A model generated the notes under the pieces. The model searched no databases. It was not told the DNA's origin and saw only the letters and a list, made by a program, of their open reading frames with translations. 64,000 nt of DNA, taken from NCBI RefSeq assembly GCF_014905135.1, contig NZ_CP041406.1:248001-312000 (forward strand). The letters run 5' to 3'. Origin of the DNA: Sulfurimonas paralvinellae. GTDB taxonomy: Bacteria; Campylobacterota; Campylobacteria; Campylobacterales; Sulfurimonadaceae. The first letter of the stretch is position 1, and each line of letters opens with the position of its first letter. Below, one piece after another: positions 9,394-18,591 of the stretch. The translations under genes were made by a program, and so were the position numbers.

Positions 9394-10454
9394 TATTTAC
9401 TCTCCTCGGCCATTTTTTCAACTTCGGTAACGAATTTATCGACAAGCTCTTTTTCATCGAGATTGGCCACAACTTCACCTTTTACCATGACAAGGCCTTT
9501 TCCTTTACCGTAAGCGATGGCGACATCTGCGTGAGCCGCCTCACCGATAGCATTGACAACGCAGCCCATTACCGAAACATTCAGCGGGGTTGTGATGTGT
9601 TTTGTGCGCTGTTCTATCTCTGCAACTGCTGAGACAAGATCGGCTTCGATACGTCCGCAGGTAGGGCAGGAGATGATATTGAGTCCGTCAGGCATGGCAC
9701 CGCTGTCTTTTAAAATAGCACGTCCGACATTTATCTCCTCTTCAAGTTCTCCTGTAATGCTCACACGCATCGTATCGCCGATACCATCGAGCAGTAAAGA
9801 ACCTAGTCCGATGGCACTTTTAACGGTTGCGTGAAAAATAGTTCCCGCCTCTGTAACGCCAAGATGAAAAGGGTAGTGGTTCTTTGGACGCAGCATTCTA
9901 TAGGCATCGACCGTTCTTTGTACATCGGAAGCTTTGAGAGAAATCTTAATGTTATCAAAGCCAAGGTCTTCTAAGAACTTGATGTTATACTCGGCAGATG
10001 CTACCATAGCCTCTGCAGTTGGACCGTACTTGTTGTCGAACTCTTTTTCAAGACTGCCGGCATTGACACCGATGCGGATAGGAAGATTTCGTTCCTGACA
10101 CGCTTTGACGATCTCTTTTATCTTTGTCTTATCACTGATATTTCCGGGATTGAAACGTATGCAGTCAACAGACTCTGCTGCAATAAGGGCGAGCTTGTAA
10201 TTGAAGTGAATATCTGCAACAAGCGGCAGTGATATCTGCTCTTTGATGGACTTGAGTGCAAGGGCATCTTCCATATCGGGTACAGCAACACGGACGATGT
10301 CCGCTCCTGCAAAATGCAGACGATTGATCTGCGCAACGGTAGCTGCAACATCATGTGTATTTGAGTAGGTCATCGACTGAATAGAGATAGGGGCATCGCC
10401 GCCTACGGCTACATCACCGACATAAATTTTTTTCGTTGGGTATCTTTGTATCAT
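9393..10454 (-). CDS. ispG: 4-hydroxy-3-methylbut-2-enyl diphosphate synthase (flavodoxin)
   Basis: IspG/GcpE, the [4Fe-4S] enzyme of the non-mevalonate isoprenoid pathway that reduces MEcPP to HMBPP. The 353-residue protein starts [33 protein letters not shown], typical of bacterial IspG. It carries the cluster ligands in [12 protein letters not shown] and [12 protein letters not shown]. Length is normal for the short bacterial form. It is the first gene of ispG-dnaB-comEC, and its promoter should lie in the short gap at 10455-10508. Confidence 0.97.
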   Translation of the reverse strand: MIQRYPTKKIYVGDVAVGGDAPISIQSMTYSNTHDVAATVAQINRLHFAGADIVRVAVPDMEDALALKSIKEQISLPLVADIHFNYKLALIAAESVDCIRFNPGNISDKTKIKEIVKACQERNLPIRIGVNAGSLEKEFDNKYGPTAEAMVASAEYNIKFLEDLGFDNIKISLKASDVQRTVDAYRMLRPKNHYPFHLGVTEAGTIFHATVKSAIGLGSLLLDGIGDTMRVSITGELEEEINVGRAILKDSGAMPDGLNIISCPTCGRIEADLVSAVAEIEQRTKHITTPLNVSVMGCVVNAIGEAAHADVAIAYGKGKGLVMVKGEVVANLDEKELVDKFVTEVEKMAEESK

Positions 10455-10508
10455 AAAATGATTTTAGCTTGTTTTTTATGAAGAAGTGCTTTAGTGTAAT
10501 CGCAACCC

Positions 10509-10525
10509 AAAGTCTTAAAGACTTT
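10509..10525. terminator. Weak hairpin after the TonB receptor gene
   Basis: AAAGTCTT-A-AAGACTTT forms a symmetrical hairpin just beyond the TonB receptor stop codon. The stem is AT-rich and no long U-tract follows on either strand, so it is only a weak terminator candidate. Confidence 0.3.
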
Positions 10526-10531
10526 TAGGTT

Positions 10532-12496
10532 TTAAAATTTGAAATCTAAATTTGTATAGACATAACGTCCCGGTTCATTGAGTAAAACAGCATCTCCACC
10601 TGCTGTTACGAGTGTCAGATCAACATAGGTGTTACTTTGTGCATAGGTGACATCAAAAAGGTTATTGACACCGAGTGTAAAATCAAACTTTTTATTGACG
10701 GCGTGTTTTATTTTTGCATTGACTACTGCCCATCCTGATAAAACCTGCTCACCGTTATCGTCGTCTATTGTATCCCATCTATCACTCATAACTGTTTCAA
10801 GTGTTGCGAGTGAATTGTTTGCATACTCGTAATTGAGCGCGATATTTCCGCGTAGTGGTGCCATGTCCGCTAAGTTCGTATTTGTCTGACCCGTGAGTGC
10901 ATGATCTTTTTTCCCGCGTTTGTATGATGCACCCATGTCTATTGTCATATCATCTGTTGCATAGATCGATCCGCTTATCTCTCCTCCATAGACTGTTGCA
11001 TCTATATTTTCAAAGATGTTAGTTAGTTTGTTTGCATTGATGTAGATATAGTTATGCAGTTTTGAATAGAAAGCTTTGAGTTTGAGACTGAAGAGATCAT
11101 TATCTGTTGTAAAGCCAATATCTGCTTCACGGTTTCTTGTCTGATCAAGTGTCGGTGTTCCTTTAATACCGGATTTTAGAAAGTAGAGCTCACGCGCATC
11201 AGGAGTGCGGTATGCCTGACCAAGACCAAAAAAGAGTTGATTATCCTTGTTGAAGTTGTATGTCGTTAGAAGATTGGCTCCAAGAGAATGGTAGTTGTTA
11301 TTAGGCTGGGAATCGTTCGTGATACTTATATCATCAACACGTCCACCAAGTGACATACCAAGTGCACCATAATTTTTTTCCAGTTTTGCAAAAAGTGCTG
11401 CATCTTTTGTAATTGTCTGGTCGATGCTATTACCTTTAATAGCACCATTGTTATTATTTACATATTGGCCTTTCCACATACGCTTGCTACCGTCAAGTCC
11501 GAGAAGCAGTTTGTATGAGTTGATGTCAAAGCTGTTTTTGAGTTTTATTCCCTGCATTGTCGTCCACATATGGTTTGTTGTGTTCTTTGATGCATTCATA
11601 TCAGCAATTTTTCTGTACTCTGTACTCATAGGATGGTCAACATCGGAGTAGTAATACTCAAGATTGAGATTTTTATAACTCTCTGTCAGATTATCAATGT
11701 TGTAAGAGACTGAATAGATGTTTGAGTCATCATAGATTGCATCCATAGGAGAGTTTGGATAGAGAATGTTGTCACTTCTGTTGGCTGTTGCACTTAAGCG
11801 AAGTTCCTGATTTTTAGCCGTAGTGATGAAAGCCTTTGCCATCATAGAATTTTTTTTATAGGCCTGCATATCTTCATATTGTGTTTTGTATTGATTCCCT
11901 GGCTGTGCTTTTAATTTTAACTGCTGCGCCAAAGTATTACTGTCTCCGTCATGGTACTGATCCGAAGATTCAGTAGAAACAGCTGCTATCATACGGATGA
12001 AATCATTGCCACCGCTTGCAGATGCTCCGAACTTTTTATAGTTCCATGCACCAAAACCGAGATTGATCTGTGCTTTGAAATCTTTTGTCGGCTGTTTCGT
12101 TTTAATCTTTAACCCGCCGCTGAGGTTTCCGTATGTTGTTACATCATATGGCCCTTCGGTTACTTCAATAGAATCTATCTGGTTTGCCAGAATATGAGAG
12201 ACAGGAGGGTCCATTCTATTTGGGCATGCTCCATAAACTTTCGTGCCGTCAACTTCAACGGAGATATTATCCCTTTTTTGACCGCGGATAAGAACATCGT
12301 TAGCGATGCCGCTTCTGCGTGACATGTCAATGCTCGGTACTGATTTGCTAAGAGCATCGGCAACATCGGCAGAGGTTTGTGCATTTTGAGCGACTTCTGT
12401 AATGGTCGTTGACTGAACATCAATAGGTGCAAGTTCAATGTCTGCTGCGTAAAGTGCAGAGACAGCTAAGAGTGAGAGTGTTATGCTTTTTTTCAT
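10532..12496 (-). CDS. TonB-dependent outer-membrane receptor, copper-receptor (NosA/OprC) like
   Basis: A 654-residue outer-membrane receptor: signal peptide (MKKSITLSLLAVSALYA), plug domain of about 130 residues, then a 22-strand-type barrel ending in the aromatic C-terminus YTNLDFKF. The plug contains VYGACPNRMDPPVSHI. The Cys-x-x-Arg/His-Met-Asp-Pro-Pro pattern is what I remember from the NosA/OprC group of TonB-dependent copper receptors, which bind copper with Met and Cys and in some species are needed for nitrous-oxide reductase. Copper specificity is therefore inference. A good Shine-Dalgarno (AGGGAAA) precedes the ATG. No TonB/ExbBD or copper genes are adjacent. Confidence 0.85.
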   Translation of the reverse strand: MKKSITLSLLAVSALYAADIELAPIDVQSTTITEVAQNAQTSADVADALSKSVPSIDMSRRSGIANDVLIRGQKRDNISVEVDGTKVYGACPNRMDPPVSHILANQIDSIEVTEGPYDVTTYGNLSGGLKIKTKQPTKDFKAQINLGFGAWNYKKFGASASGGNDFIRMIAAVSTESSDQYHDGDSNTLAQQLKLKAQPGNQYKTQYEDMQAYKKNSMMAKAFITTAKNQELRLSATANRSDNILYPNSPMDAIYDDSNIYSVSYNIDNLTESYKNLNLEYYYSDVDHPMSTEYRKIADMNASKNTTNHMWTTMQGIKLKNSFDINSYKLLLGLDGSKRMWKGQYVNNNNGAIKGNSIDQTITKDAALFAKLEKNYGALGMSLGGRVDDISITNDSQPNNNYHSLGANLLTTYNFNKDNQLFFGLGQAYRTPDARELYFLKSGIKGTPTLDQTRNREADIGFTTDNDLFSLKLKAFYSKLHNYIYINANKLTNIFENIDATVYGGEISGSIYATDDMTIDMGASYKRGKKDHALTGQTNTNLADMAPLRGNIALNYEYANNSLATLETVMSDRWDTIDDDNGEQVLSGWAVVNAKIKHAVNKKFDFTLGVNNLFDVTYAQSNTYVDLTLVTAGGDAVLLNEPGRYVYTNLDFKF

Positions 12497-12592
12497 TATT
12501 TCCCTTTTTTAAAACTTAATATATATAGTTAGTTGTCTAAAATAATAATAAAAGAAGTGTTACAAAAGTATTAATAAGAATATTTTTTACGT

Positions 12593-12598
12593 TAAAAT
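12593..12598 (+). promoter_or_regulatory. -10-like element before a small membrane ORF
   Basis: TAAAAT, 6 bases before the ATG at 12605. If used, the transcript would begin at or next to the start codon. Confidence 0.3.
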
Positions 12599-12604
12599 TA
12601 CAGT

Positions 12605-12760
12605 ATGAGTAAAAGTGAAAAGATAAAACGAACTATATTAATAGCATTAGGTTTTGCGCTTGCAACGTATCTTATTATGAGTGCAATGGCAATTTTGGAT
12701 AAAGAATCAGCAAGAGAGACCAACACCGGCAGCGAAGTTCATCGTAACACAGTGAAGTGA
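12605..12760 (+). CDS. Possible small membrane protein, 51 residues
   Basis: An ATG-started frame encodes a 51-residue protein: a basic N-terminus (MSKSEKIKR), one hydrophobic helix (about residues 11-31) and a polar tail. This is the layout of a small single-span inner-membrane protein. It lies between the divergent TonB receptor gene and the convergent agmatine deiminase gene, overlapping the end of the latter by 54 bases. There is no clear Shine-Dalgarno; a TAAAAT element 6 bases upstream would suit a leaderless mRNA. No family is recognised. It could be a chance frame, since much of its 3' half is antisense to a real gene. Confidence 0.35.
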   Translation: MSKSEKIKRTILIALGFALATYLIMSAMAILDKESARETNTGSEVHRNTVK

Positions 12761-13705
12761 GCCGTGTTGACGGATAAGAACAGAAGAATCGATGGGAACT
12801 ATTTCTTTGTTCGGAAATATTTTTTGAAAGATTTGTAAGGCTTCTGCATCCTGTGGGACATTGTATGTGGGAACAAGCACCGCGCCATTGACAAATAAAA
12901 AATTTGCATAAGTCGCAGGAAGACGTTCATTGTCATAAAAAACAGCACTTGGCATTGGCAGGGCAATGAGTCGCAGGTCGTTCTCTTTAGCTATCATCTG
13001 CAGCTCTTCTTTCATAAGTTGCAGCTGGTGAAAATGTTCATCATTTTCATCTTCGCACTCCACATACATAATGGATCTTTCATCGATAAAGCGAGCCAAG
13101 GTGTCAATATGAGAGTCGGTATCGTCCCCTGCAAGGTAGCCGTGGTTGAGGTAAAGAATATGTTTGGCACCAAATATTTCATGGAGTCTTTCCGTGATTT
13201 GAATGTTATTTAGAAGAGGGTTGCGGTTCGGGTTGAGCATACATTGTGCCGTTGTGAGAATTGTGCCTAGTCCATTGCTTTCAACAGCGCCGCCTTCTAA
13301 GATAAAGTCGATTGTTTTGAGTTCGTTTTTATAGCAGGTTTGTAAAGCAGCTGACATGGCATTGTCTTTTTGTGCTTCAAATTTTCCTCCCCAAGCATTG
13401 AAAGTGAAGTCAAGCAGTTTTAAAGTTTTATCTTCGCTCACGCCCAGAGCAGAACAGTCTCTTGCCCAGGTATCATTAGTTTCATATGCTACAAAATGTA
13501 GATTGTGTTTGTTGGGAAAATGCTGTTTTACTGCAGCAACATCATGACAAATGATCAAACAGGGCTGAAAGCGTGCAATGTTGTTGATAATATTGGTAAA
13601 ACAGGTTTCTGCTTCATGCAGATAAGGAGCCCAATCTGTCCCTGCGTGAGGAAAGATAACCTGTGTGAAACTTTGGGGTTCAAACTCTGCAATTAAACGG
13701 CGCAT
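12707..13705 (-). CDS. aguA: Agmatine deiminase
   Basis: Peptidyl-arginine-deiminase-fold enzyme of 332 residues that converts agmatine to N-carbamoylputrescine and ammonia. Visible family marks are TNDTWARDCSALGV near residue 80, FILEGGAVESNGLGTILTT near 135 (catalytic acidic residue), HIDTLARF near 200, and the C-terminal nucleophile in HGSLHCVTMN. The next enzyme of the pathway, N-carbamoylputrescine amidase, is encoded at 41142-41999, so putrescine synthesis from agmatine is complete within the window though split over 28 kb. The start at 13705 lies 16 bases from the divergent alr start. Confidence 0.9.
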   Translation of the reverse strand: MRRLIAEFEPQSFTQVIFPHAGTDWAPYLHEAETCFTNIINNIARFQPCLIICHDVAAVKQHFPNKHNLHFVAYETNDTWARDCSALGVSEDKTLKLLDFTFNAWGGKFEAQKDNAMSAALQTCYKNELKTIDFILEGGAVESNGLGTILTTAQCMLNPNRNPLLNNIQITERLHEIFGAKHILYLNHGYLAGDDTDSHIDTLARFIDERSIMYVECEDENDEHFHQLQLMKEELQMIAKENDLRLIALPMPSAVFYDNERLPATYANFLFVNGAVLVPTYNVPQDAEALQIFQKIFPNKEIVPIDSSVLIRQHGSLHCVTMNFAAGVGLSC

Positions 13706-13709
13706 CTGA

Positions 13710-13715
13710 TATAAT
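13710..13715 (+). promoter_or_regulatory. -10 element of alr, 6 bases before the start codon
   Basis: TATAAT in the 16-base gap between the divergent aguA and alr starts, 6 bases ahead of the alr ATG. Transcription from this element would begin at about the A of the ATG, giving a leaderless mRNA. No Shine-Dalgarno is present. Confidence 0.5.
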
Positions 13716-13721
13716 TCCTTT

Positions 13722-14741
13722 ATGGCTTACATAACTTTAGATAAAAAACATTTTTTCAATAACTTAGATATTATTGCAAAACTCAGCTATGGTAAAGATA
13801 AAATCGCTCTTGTGCTCAAAGACAATGCCTATGGACATGGTCTGCGTGAGATGGCGCAAATGGCGCAGGAGTATGGCATAACAAAAGCTGTTGTGCGACT
13901 GCAGGAAGAGGCTGAGATAGTAGCAGATTTTTTTGATTATATTTTAGTATTGGCGGATATCCCCGAAGATGCAAATGAAAAGATCCGTTATACCATCAAT
14001 GATCTTGCAAACATTGAAAAATTTCCAAAAGGCACAAAGGTCGAGATTAAAGTTAATACCGGCATGAACAGAAACGGCATAGAGATGGATGAGCTGCGTG
14101 AGGCTTTTGAGGCGATTAAGAAACATGGTTTGCAATTGGAAGCTGTTTTTACGCATCACAGCTGTGCAGATGAGGATGCGTGTGTTTTTGAACAGCAAAA
14201 TAAAAACTTTGCAAAGATAAAAGAAGATGCAAGAGTGCTGCAAAAAGAGTTCGGTATGGAAAAACTTCGTTTTCACTCCTGCAACTCCGCTGCACTCTTT
14301 CAAACAAAGCATTTCAGTGAGGATATGGCGCGTGTAGGTATTGCGGCTTATGGCTGTATGGAACTTCCACAGAGTCAGGAAGTACAGCAGTTGCAGTCCG
14401 TGCTTTCGGTATATGCTAAAAAAATATCTACACGCCATCTGCATGAGGGAGATTGTGTCGGTTATGGTGCAAGCTACAAAGCGGATAAATCCTGTATAGT
14501 CGGAAATTATGATTTTGGTTACGGGGATGGATTTTTACGTATATGCTCGAACCAATATGTAACACCTCAAGGCATCAAACTTCTCGGGCGAATTTCTATG
14601 GATAACAGCTCTTTTTTATCGGATGATCGAGAGCTTTTGATATTTGACGATGCTCGTGAGATTGCAAAAGCGGCACAAACTATCAGTTATGAAGTGCTCA
14701 CATCTTTAAAAGCGAATCTTAAAAGAGTTGTTTTAGAGTAG
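13722..14741 (+). CDS. alr: Alanine racemase
   Basis: PLP enzyme that makes D-alanine for peptidoglycan. The 339-residue protein has the PLP lysine in VLKDNAYGHGL (about residue 33), and the catalytic tyrosine region CVGYGASYKA near residue 250. The closing DNSSFLSDD corresponds to the family's MD motif region. It is slightly short compared with the usual 350-370. The start ATG at 13722 has no Shine-Dalgarno and lies just after a TATAAT box. Its 3' end overlaps the convergent GGDEF/EAL gene by 9 bases. Confidence 0.92.
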   Translation: MAYITLDKKHFFNNLDIIAKLSYGKDKIALVLKDNAYGHGLREMAQMAQEYGITKAVVRLQEEAEIVADFFDYILVLADIPEDANEKIRYTINDLANIEKFPKGTKVEIKVNTGMNRNGIEMDELREAFEAIKKHGLQLEAVFTHHSCADEDACVFEQQNKNFAKIKEDARVLQKEFGMEKLRFHSCNSAALFQTKHFSEDMARVGIAAYGCMELPQSQEVQQLQSVLSVYAKKISTRHLHEGDCVGYGASYKADKSCIVGNYDFGYGDGFLRICSNQYVTPQGIKLLGRISMDNSSFLSDDRELLIFDDAREIAKAAQTISYEVLTSLKANLKRVVLE

Positions 14742-16697
14742 TGTCGGCGCAGGTTTACCGATATAGTAACCCTGAACGAAATCGACATCAAATGATTCTA
14801 GTATCTTTAATGATGCTTCATCTTCAACATATTCCGCGATCGTTTTCAGTCCTATGTTCTTAGCGAAAGAGACAATGGTCTGTGTGATTTTCTTTGCATT
14901 CTCATTGTGAGTGATGTTTTTCACAAGGGAAGCATCTATTTTGAGATAATCAACATTCAGCTCAAGAACATGAGAAAAGTTGGAGTATCCGCTTCCAAAA
15001 TCATCAATGGCAATTTTTACGTTATAGTGTTTTACCTTTTGAATAAAGATTCTTATCTCTTCATAGTTCTTGATCTCATTATCTTCAAGAATCTCAAAGA
15101 CAACTCTTTGCGGTGCTGGGTAATCAGAGAGTTTTTTGAGTATAAAGGCAACAGTTCTTTCATTAAGGATGTCATCTATTGAGAGATTAATGGAAAATTC
15201 AAATGCCTCTTTATCTTCAAAGAAAGCAAAGGTTTTTTCTATCATAGTATAGGTTATATGATGGTAAAGTTTTGATTTTGTTGCAATATTTAGAAATTGA
15301 TAAGGCGTAATGATATCGCCGGTATCTGTGATGATGCGTACAAGAGATTCATATTTTTCAATTTTTTGTGTATGGAGATTATAGATCGCTTGAAAATAGG
15401 GTGTTATCTTATCATTTTCTATAGCGTCTTTGAGCAGTGCGATACCTCGGATATTTTTATTGACATTTTCAGTAGTATCGACTACATTGTCATAAACAAC
15501 GAAGTTTGCTTTAGAACTTTTGGCTACTTGTAAAGCCATATCTGCTTTAATGATCAAATCATTTTCATCGGAAGCTATACCGCAGCTCACAGTTAAAAAA
15601 ATGGCATAGTCGCTGATAGTGTATTGGGTCTTATTGATTGTATGCAGCAGTTGAGAAATGCGCTGTTTAAAATCATCAGCAGTTATATCTTGACATGTAA
15701 AGACAGCGAACTCATCGCTGGGGAGTTTGTAGACTGTTGTGTGAGTATCACTGCAGGAAGTGTCAATCTTTCTGCCAAGTTCTATTAACAGGGCATCACC
15801 GATATCATGACCATAAAAATCATTGATATCTTTAAAATTATCAATGTTTATGAGTGCTAAGTGTTTATTGTTTTTATCTTTGGCACTGTCAATATCTTCT
15901 AAGAGTTGTAATCTGTTTGCTAAACCGGTCAAACGTTCTTTGACAAGTGTCTCTTTGAGCTTTTTTGTCTGTTCTATAACAGCTTGTTGGAGATAACTGT
16001 TTATCTGTTTTGATTTTTTCGCAATGAAATAGATAATAGTAAAGAGCATAATAAATGCAAGCGTATCATAAAGAGCAGAATAGATAAAATGCTGTATAAA
16101 GTAATTGTTGAGGTTTTCTTTTGGAATTTTTATGCTTACTATACCACGAAGTTGACCAAGTTTATAGTTGTAGGCATTTTTATACTTCTGACGGATAAAT
16201 TTCGGAGCATCTTCTCTTTGTGCATGACATTTTAAGCATCTGTTTTCTATGGTAAGAGCAGATGCGTATTGGTAATAGTTTGGATTATCGCTGCTGAAGT
16301 ACTCTTTTTGAGTTGGATGCTCTTTGAGATAGTTTATGGCTTGAAGCTCTTGGGCATCGGCTTTGTTTTTAGGATTTCTTGCTCGATCTGAAACAGTTTG
16401 CAGGCTGATTTTAAAAGGGTTATTTTGAGAGAATTTTTGATTGATAAAATAAGAACTGTATGCAGGAAGACCTTTGAGTGTGTTTTTATTGAGCGGTATG
16501 GTCTTGTTTACATAAAGCTCTTGGTAATAGTTTCTATGTGCAATGGCTAAAGATTGAAGTGATTGTGCCTCTTTATAGGCAAATTCATTCATCTGTTCCT
16601 GTGTATCAATATAACTGTAAAATATTCGAAATAAAAGAGCGAATAAAAAAATAATGGGAATAATAAAAAGAACTTTACGATTTAAATATTTTTCCAT
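14733..16697 (-). CDS. Membrane haem-sensor protein with GGDEF and EAL domains
   Basis: A 654-residue signalling protein. An N-terminal membrane helix is followed by a periplasmic Tll0287-like (DUF3365) sensor with a haem-binding CLKCH near residue 155, a second helix near 215, then GGDEF (about 255-375) and EAL (about 395-650) domains. The GGDEF signature is degenerate (LPSDEFAVF), so cyclase activity is doubtful. The EAL motif reads ESL but keeps the Glu, and DDFGSGYSNF and QGYYIGKP look intact, so c-di-GMP phosphodiesterase activity is plausible. The c-type haem suggests redox or gas sensing. Low G+C codon use is more marked than in neighbours. Confidence 0.85.
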   Translation of the reverse strand: MEKYLNRKVLFIIPIIFLFALLFRIFYSYIDTQEQMNEFAYKEAQSLQSLAIAHRNYYQELYVNKTIPLNKNTLKGLPAYSSYFINQKFSQNNPFKISLQTVSDRARNPKNKADAQELQAINYLKEHPTQKEYFSSDNPNYYQYASALTIENRCLKCHAQREDAPKFIRQKYKNAYNYKLGQLRGIVSIKIPKENLNNYFIQHFIYSALYDTLAFIMLFTIIYFIAKKSKQINSYLQQAVIEQTKKLKETLVKERLTGLANRLQLLEDIDSAKDKNNKHLALINIDNFKDINDFYGHDIGDALLIELGRKIDTSCSDTHTTVYKLPSDEFAVFTCQDITADDFKQRISQLLHTINKTQYTISDYAIFLTVSCGIASDENDLIIKADMALQVAKSSKANFVVYDNVVDTTENVNKNIRGIALLKDAIENDKITPYFQAIYNLHTQKIEKYESLVRIITDTGDIITPYQFLNIATKSKLYHHITYTMIEKTFAFFEDKEAFEFSINLSIDDILNERTVAFILKKLSDYPAPQRVVFEILEDNEIKNYEEIRIFIQKVKHYNVKIAIDDFGSGYSNFSHVLELNVDYLKIDASLVKNITHNENAKKITQTIVSFAKNIGLKTIAEYVEDEASLKILESFDVDFVQGYYIGKPAPTLL

Positions 16698-16728
16698 ATA
16701 TATCCTTGAAATATATTATAGCTGAATT

Positions 16729-17226
16729 TTAAAAAAGCAGGCGTCTTGCCTGATAATATTTTGCTCTCCAGTAGGGATTGTGAATGTTTGAGAGCATAAC
16801 GCCGTGCTTGCTTGAAGCATGAATGAAATCTCCCCGTTCGAGATAGATGCCTGAATGGAGTACATGATAGGATGTCTGAAAAAAGAGAAGATCACCCTCT
16901 TTAAGAGAGTTTTTTGAAACTTTCTTTCCTCTTTTGAGCTGCTGTTTTGTTGTTCGAGGTAGGTTGATGTTAAAAGCTTCTTTGTAGATTCTCTGCACAA
17001 GTGCGGAGCAGTCAAAGCCGTTGGCATCATTGCCACCGTAGCAATACTGCACACCTGCATACTTTTTGTACTCCTTATAGAGCTGCCTAGTGACAAAGTT
17101 TTGTTTATGCAGTTTGTATTTTACTTTTGTTTTGTGTTGCAGAGGCAGTGGTTTGTAACTCTTTGGAGCGGTGGAGCAGGCAGTAACAATGAACACTAAT
17201 GTGAGCCAAAACAGTAGTGTTCTCAT
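16729..17226 (-). CDS. NlpC/P60 family lipoprotein, cell-wall endopeptidase
   Basis: A 165-residue lipoprotein with signal and lipobox (FIVTACS). The NlpC/P60 domain shows the catalytic cysteine in GFDCSALVQRIY and the histidine in LHSGIYLERGDFIHASS, so it should cut gamma-D-Glu/diaminopimelate bonds in peptidoglycan. Length matches single-domain Spr-type proteins. It stands 7 bases downstream of a conserved hypothetical gene on the same strand. Confidence 0.88.
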   Translation of the reverse strand: MRTLLFWLTLVFIVTACSTAPKSYKPLPLQHKTKVKYKLHKQNFVTRQLYKEYKKYAGVQYCYGGNDANGFDCSALVQRIYKEAFNINLPRTTKQQLKRGKKVSKNSLKEGDLLFFQTSYHVLHSGIYLERGDFIHASSKHGVMLSNIHNPYWRAKYYQARRLLF

Positions 17227-17232
17227 GGATTT

Positions 17233-17625
17233 TTAAGAGCTGACTTTTACAATGGCTTGGGGAAAGATCACGCCGTCAATGCCTAAAAGTGCCATCTCTT
17301 CTATACTCTCTTCTTTGTTAATATGGACTAAGATCTTTGCATCGAAAAGATAGTTTTCCGCTATGCTTTGTGCTGTTTTTGCAAGCTCTTTCTCGACCAT
17401 AATGAATGAAGCTCCCAATGCAGAGGCATAGATAAGTTCGGTGATGTTTGTGACACCAAGTGCAAAAGGGATTTGATTGAGTTGCAGATGCGTGATGATG
17501 TCAAGATTCTTTTCACTGAATGTAAGATAGATCCTTGATGAAGAGGGTGTCTTTTCAATATTCTCTATATCAAAAACATGGTAAAAGAGCGTGTTTTTAA
17601 TGAATCTATGGCCAAAGAGAAGCAT
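17233..17625 (-). CDS. Conserved hypothetical protein, 130 residues
   Basis: No domain is recognised with confidence. The 130-residue sequence alternates predicted strands and helices (IYLTF, ASFIMVEKELAKTAQ, AKILVHI, GIDGVIFPQ), giving the impression of a partial alpha/beta barrel, but there is no catalytic motif I can name. There is no signal peptide. It abuts the PP0621-like gene at its 5' end (shared base at 17625) and is part of the leftward run rsmG, PP0621-like, this gene, NlpC/P60. Confidence 0.7.
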   Translation of the reverse strand: MLLFGHRFIKNTLFYHVFDIENIEKTPSSSRIYLTFSEKNLDIITHLQLNQIPFALGVTNITELIYASALGASFIMVEKELAKTAQSIAENYLFDAKILVHINKEESIEEMALLGIDGVIFPQAIVKVSS

Positions 17626-17861
17626 TATTTTTTAGCCTCTATGATGCACTCGTTGGAGCAGTAATATTTTCCATTACTTAAAATGCATTCCGAAATTTCA
17701 GTATATACACCGCAGTTGGCGCACTCTATCATTTCATTTGCCTCCGGTTTTTTCGTTTTCTTTGTCTGTTTCTCACTGCTGTTCTTGACAGCTTTTTGTT
17801 TGAAAAACATAATGTAAACAATGTAGATGACTGCACCTACAAGCAGTGCTTTTAGTATCAT
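17625..17861 (-). CDS. PP0621 family small membrane protein with Cys cluster
   Basis: A 78-residue protein with one N-terminal membrane helix ([18 protein letters not shown]), a basic linker, and a C-terminal domain [16 protein letters not shown]...YYCSNECI. The two CxxC-like pairs suggest a small zinc site. This layout fits the PP0621 family, whose function is unknown. It overlaps the rsmG stop codon by 4 bases and is probably translationally coupled to it. Confidence 0.75.
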   Translation of the reverse strand: MILKALLVGAVIYIVYIMFFKQKAVKNSSEKQTKKTKKPEANEMIECANCGVYTEISECILSNGKYYCSNECIIEAKK

Positions 17862-18448
17862 AGTCCTTCTCCTAGAAGTAAATAGTGTCTGTTTTGTCTC
17901 TCTATAATCTTATGCGGCATATTCTGCGTCTCCTCAACTTCGTCAAAGACCTTCTCTCCTTTGTAAAAAAGAAGTTTTGAGTTTTCATCTCTATAATCTT
18001 TGCTGAGTTCTAGCAGCATTTTTGTATCGGTAACCGCCCGTGAGGTTATAAGTTCAAATGTTTCAGGCTGCATCTCTTCAACTCTTTTTTTGATAACACG
18101 AACATTTTCAAGCCCAAGATCAGCTTTGATGAACTGTAAAAAGCTGGCTCTTTTGGTAAGAGGTTCTACAAGCGTGACTTCTGTCTCAGGCAGTGCAAAT
18201 GCTAAAATCATACCGGGAAATCCGGCACCCGTACCGATGTCAAGCAAAGATGATACCTGGGGCAGAAAACTTACAGGATAGAGTGCATCAAAGATAAACT
18301 CATCCAAAGTCGCTTCATCACGTGCTCCTGTGAGGTTATGAACTCTGTTCCATTTGAGCAGGTTTGCTTTGTACTTTTCTATATTGGCAAAAAATGTATC
18401 TGGAACTTTTATGCCTGTTTCTTCAATGCGTCTGTGTAACTGCAACAA
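17858..18448 (-). CDS. rsmG: 16S rRNA (guanine-527-N7) methyltransferase
   Basis: RsmG/GidB, the SAM-dependent enzyme that methylates G527 of 16S rRNA. The 196-residue protein shows the SAM motif [17 protein letters not shown] near residue 65 and [13 protein letters not shown] upstream of it, both family signatures. The start is TTG at 18448, preceded by AAAAGGA; a TATAAT on the minus strand at 18467-18472 supplies a promoter. It heads a four-gene leftward operon. Confidence 0.93.
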   Translation of the reverse strand: MLQLHRRIEETGIKVPDTFFANIEKYKANLLKWNRVHNLTGARDEATLDEFIFDALYPVSFLPQVSSLLDIGTGAGFPGMILAFALPETEVTLVEPLTKRASFLQFIKADLGLENVRVIKKRVEEMQPETFELITSRAVTDTKMLLELSKDYRDENSKLLFYKGEKVFDEVEETQNMPHKIIERQNRHYLLLGEGL

Positions 18449-18555
18449 ATATCCTTTTAAAATGACATTATACTCAAATTAATTTATAGATAAAATTTAG
18501 CATTGTTATTTACAATAGTTTGCAATACTATATATTTTTTTATGTGAAGGTGTGA

Positions 18556-18561
18556 TATAAT
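18556..18561 (+). promoter_or_regulatory. -10 element of the first CZB gene
   Basis: TATAAT preceded by TGTGA (extended -10 form), 30 bases before the ATG at 18592; AAGG at 18578-18581 may serve as the ribosome site. Confidence 0.5.
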
Positions 18562-18591
18562 TATATATGTTAAATTTTAAGGTATATTCGT

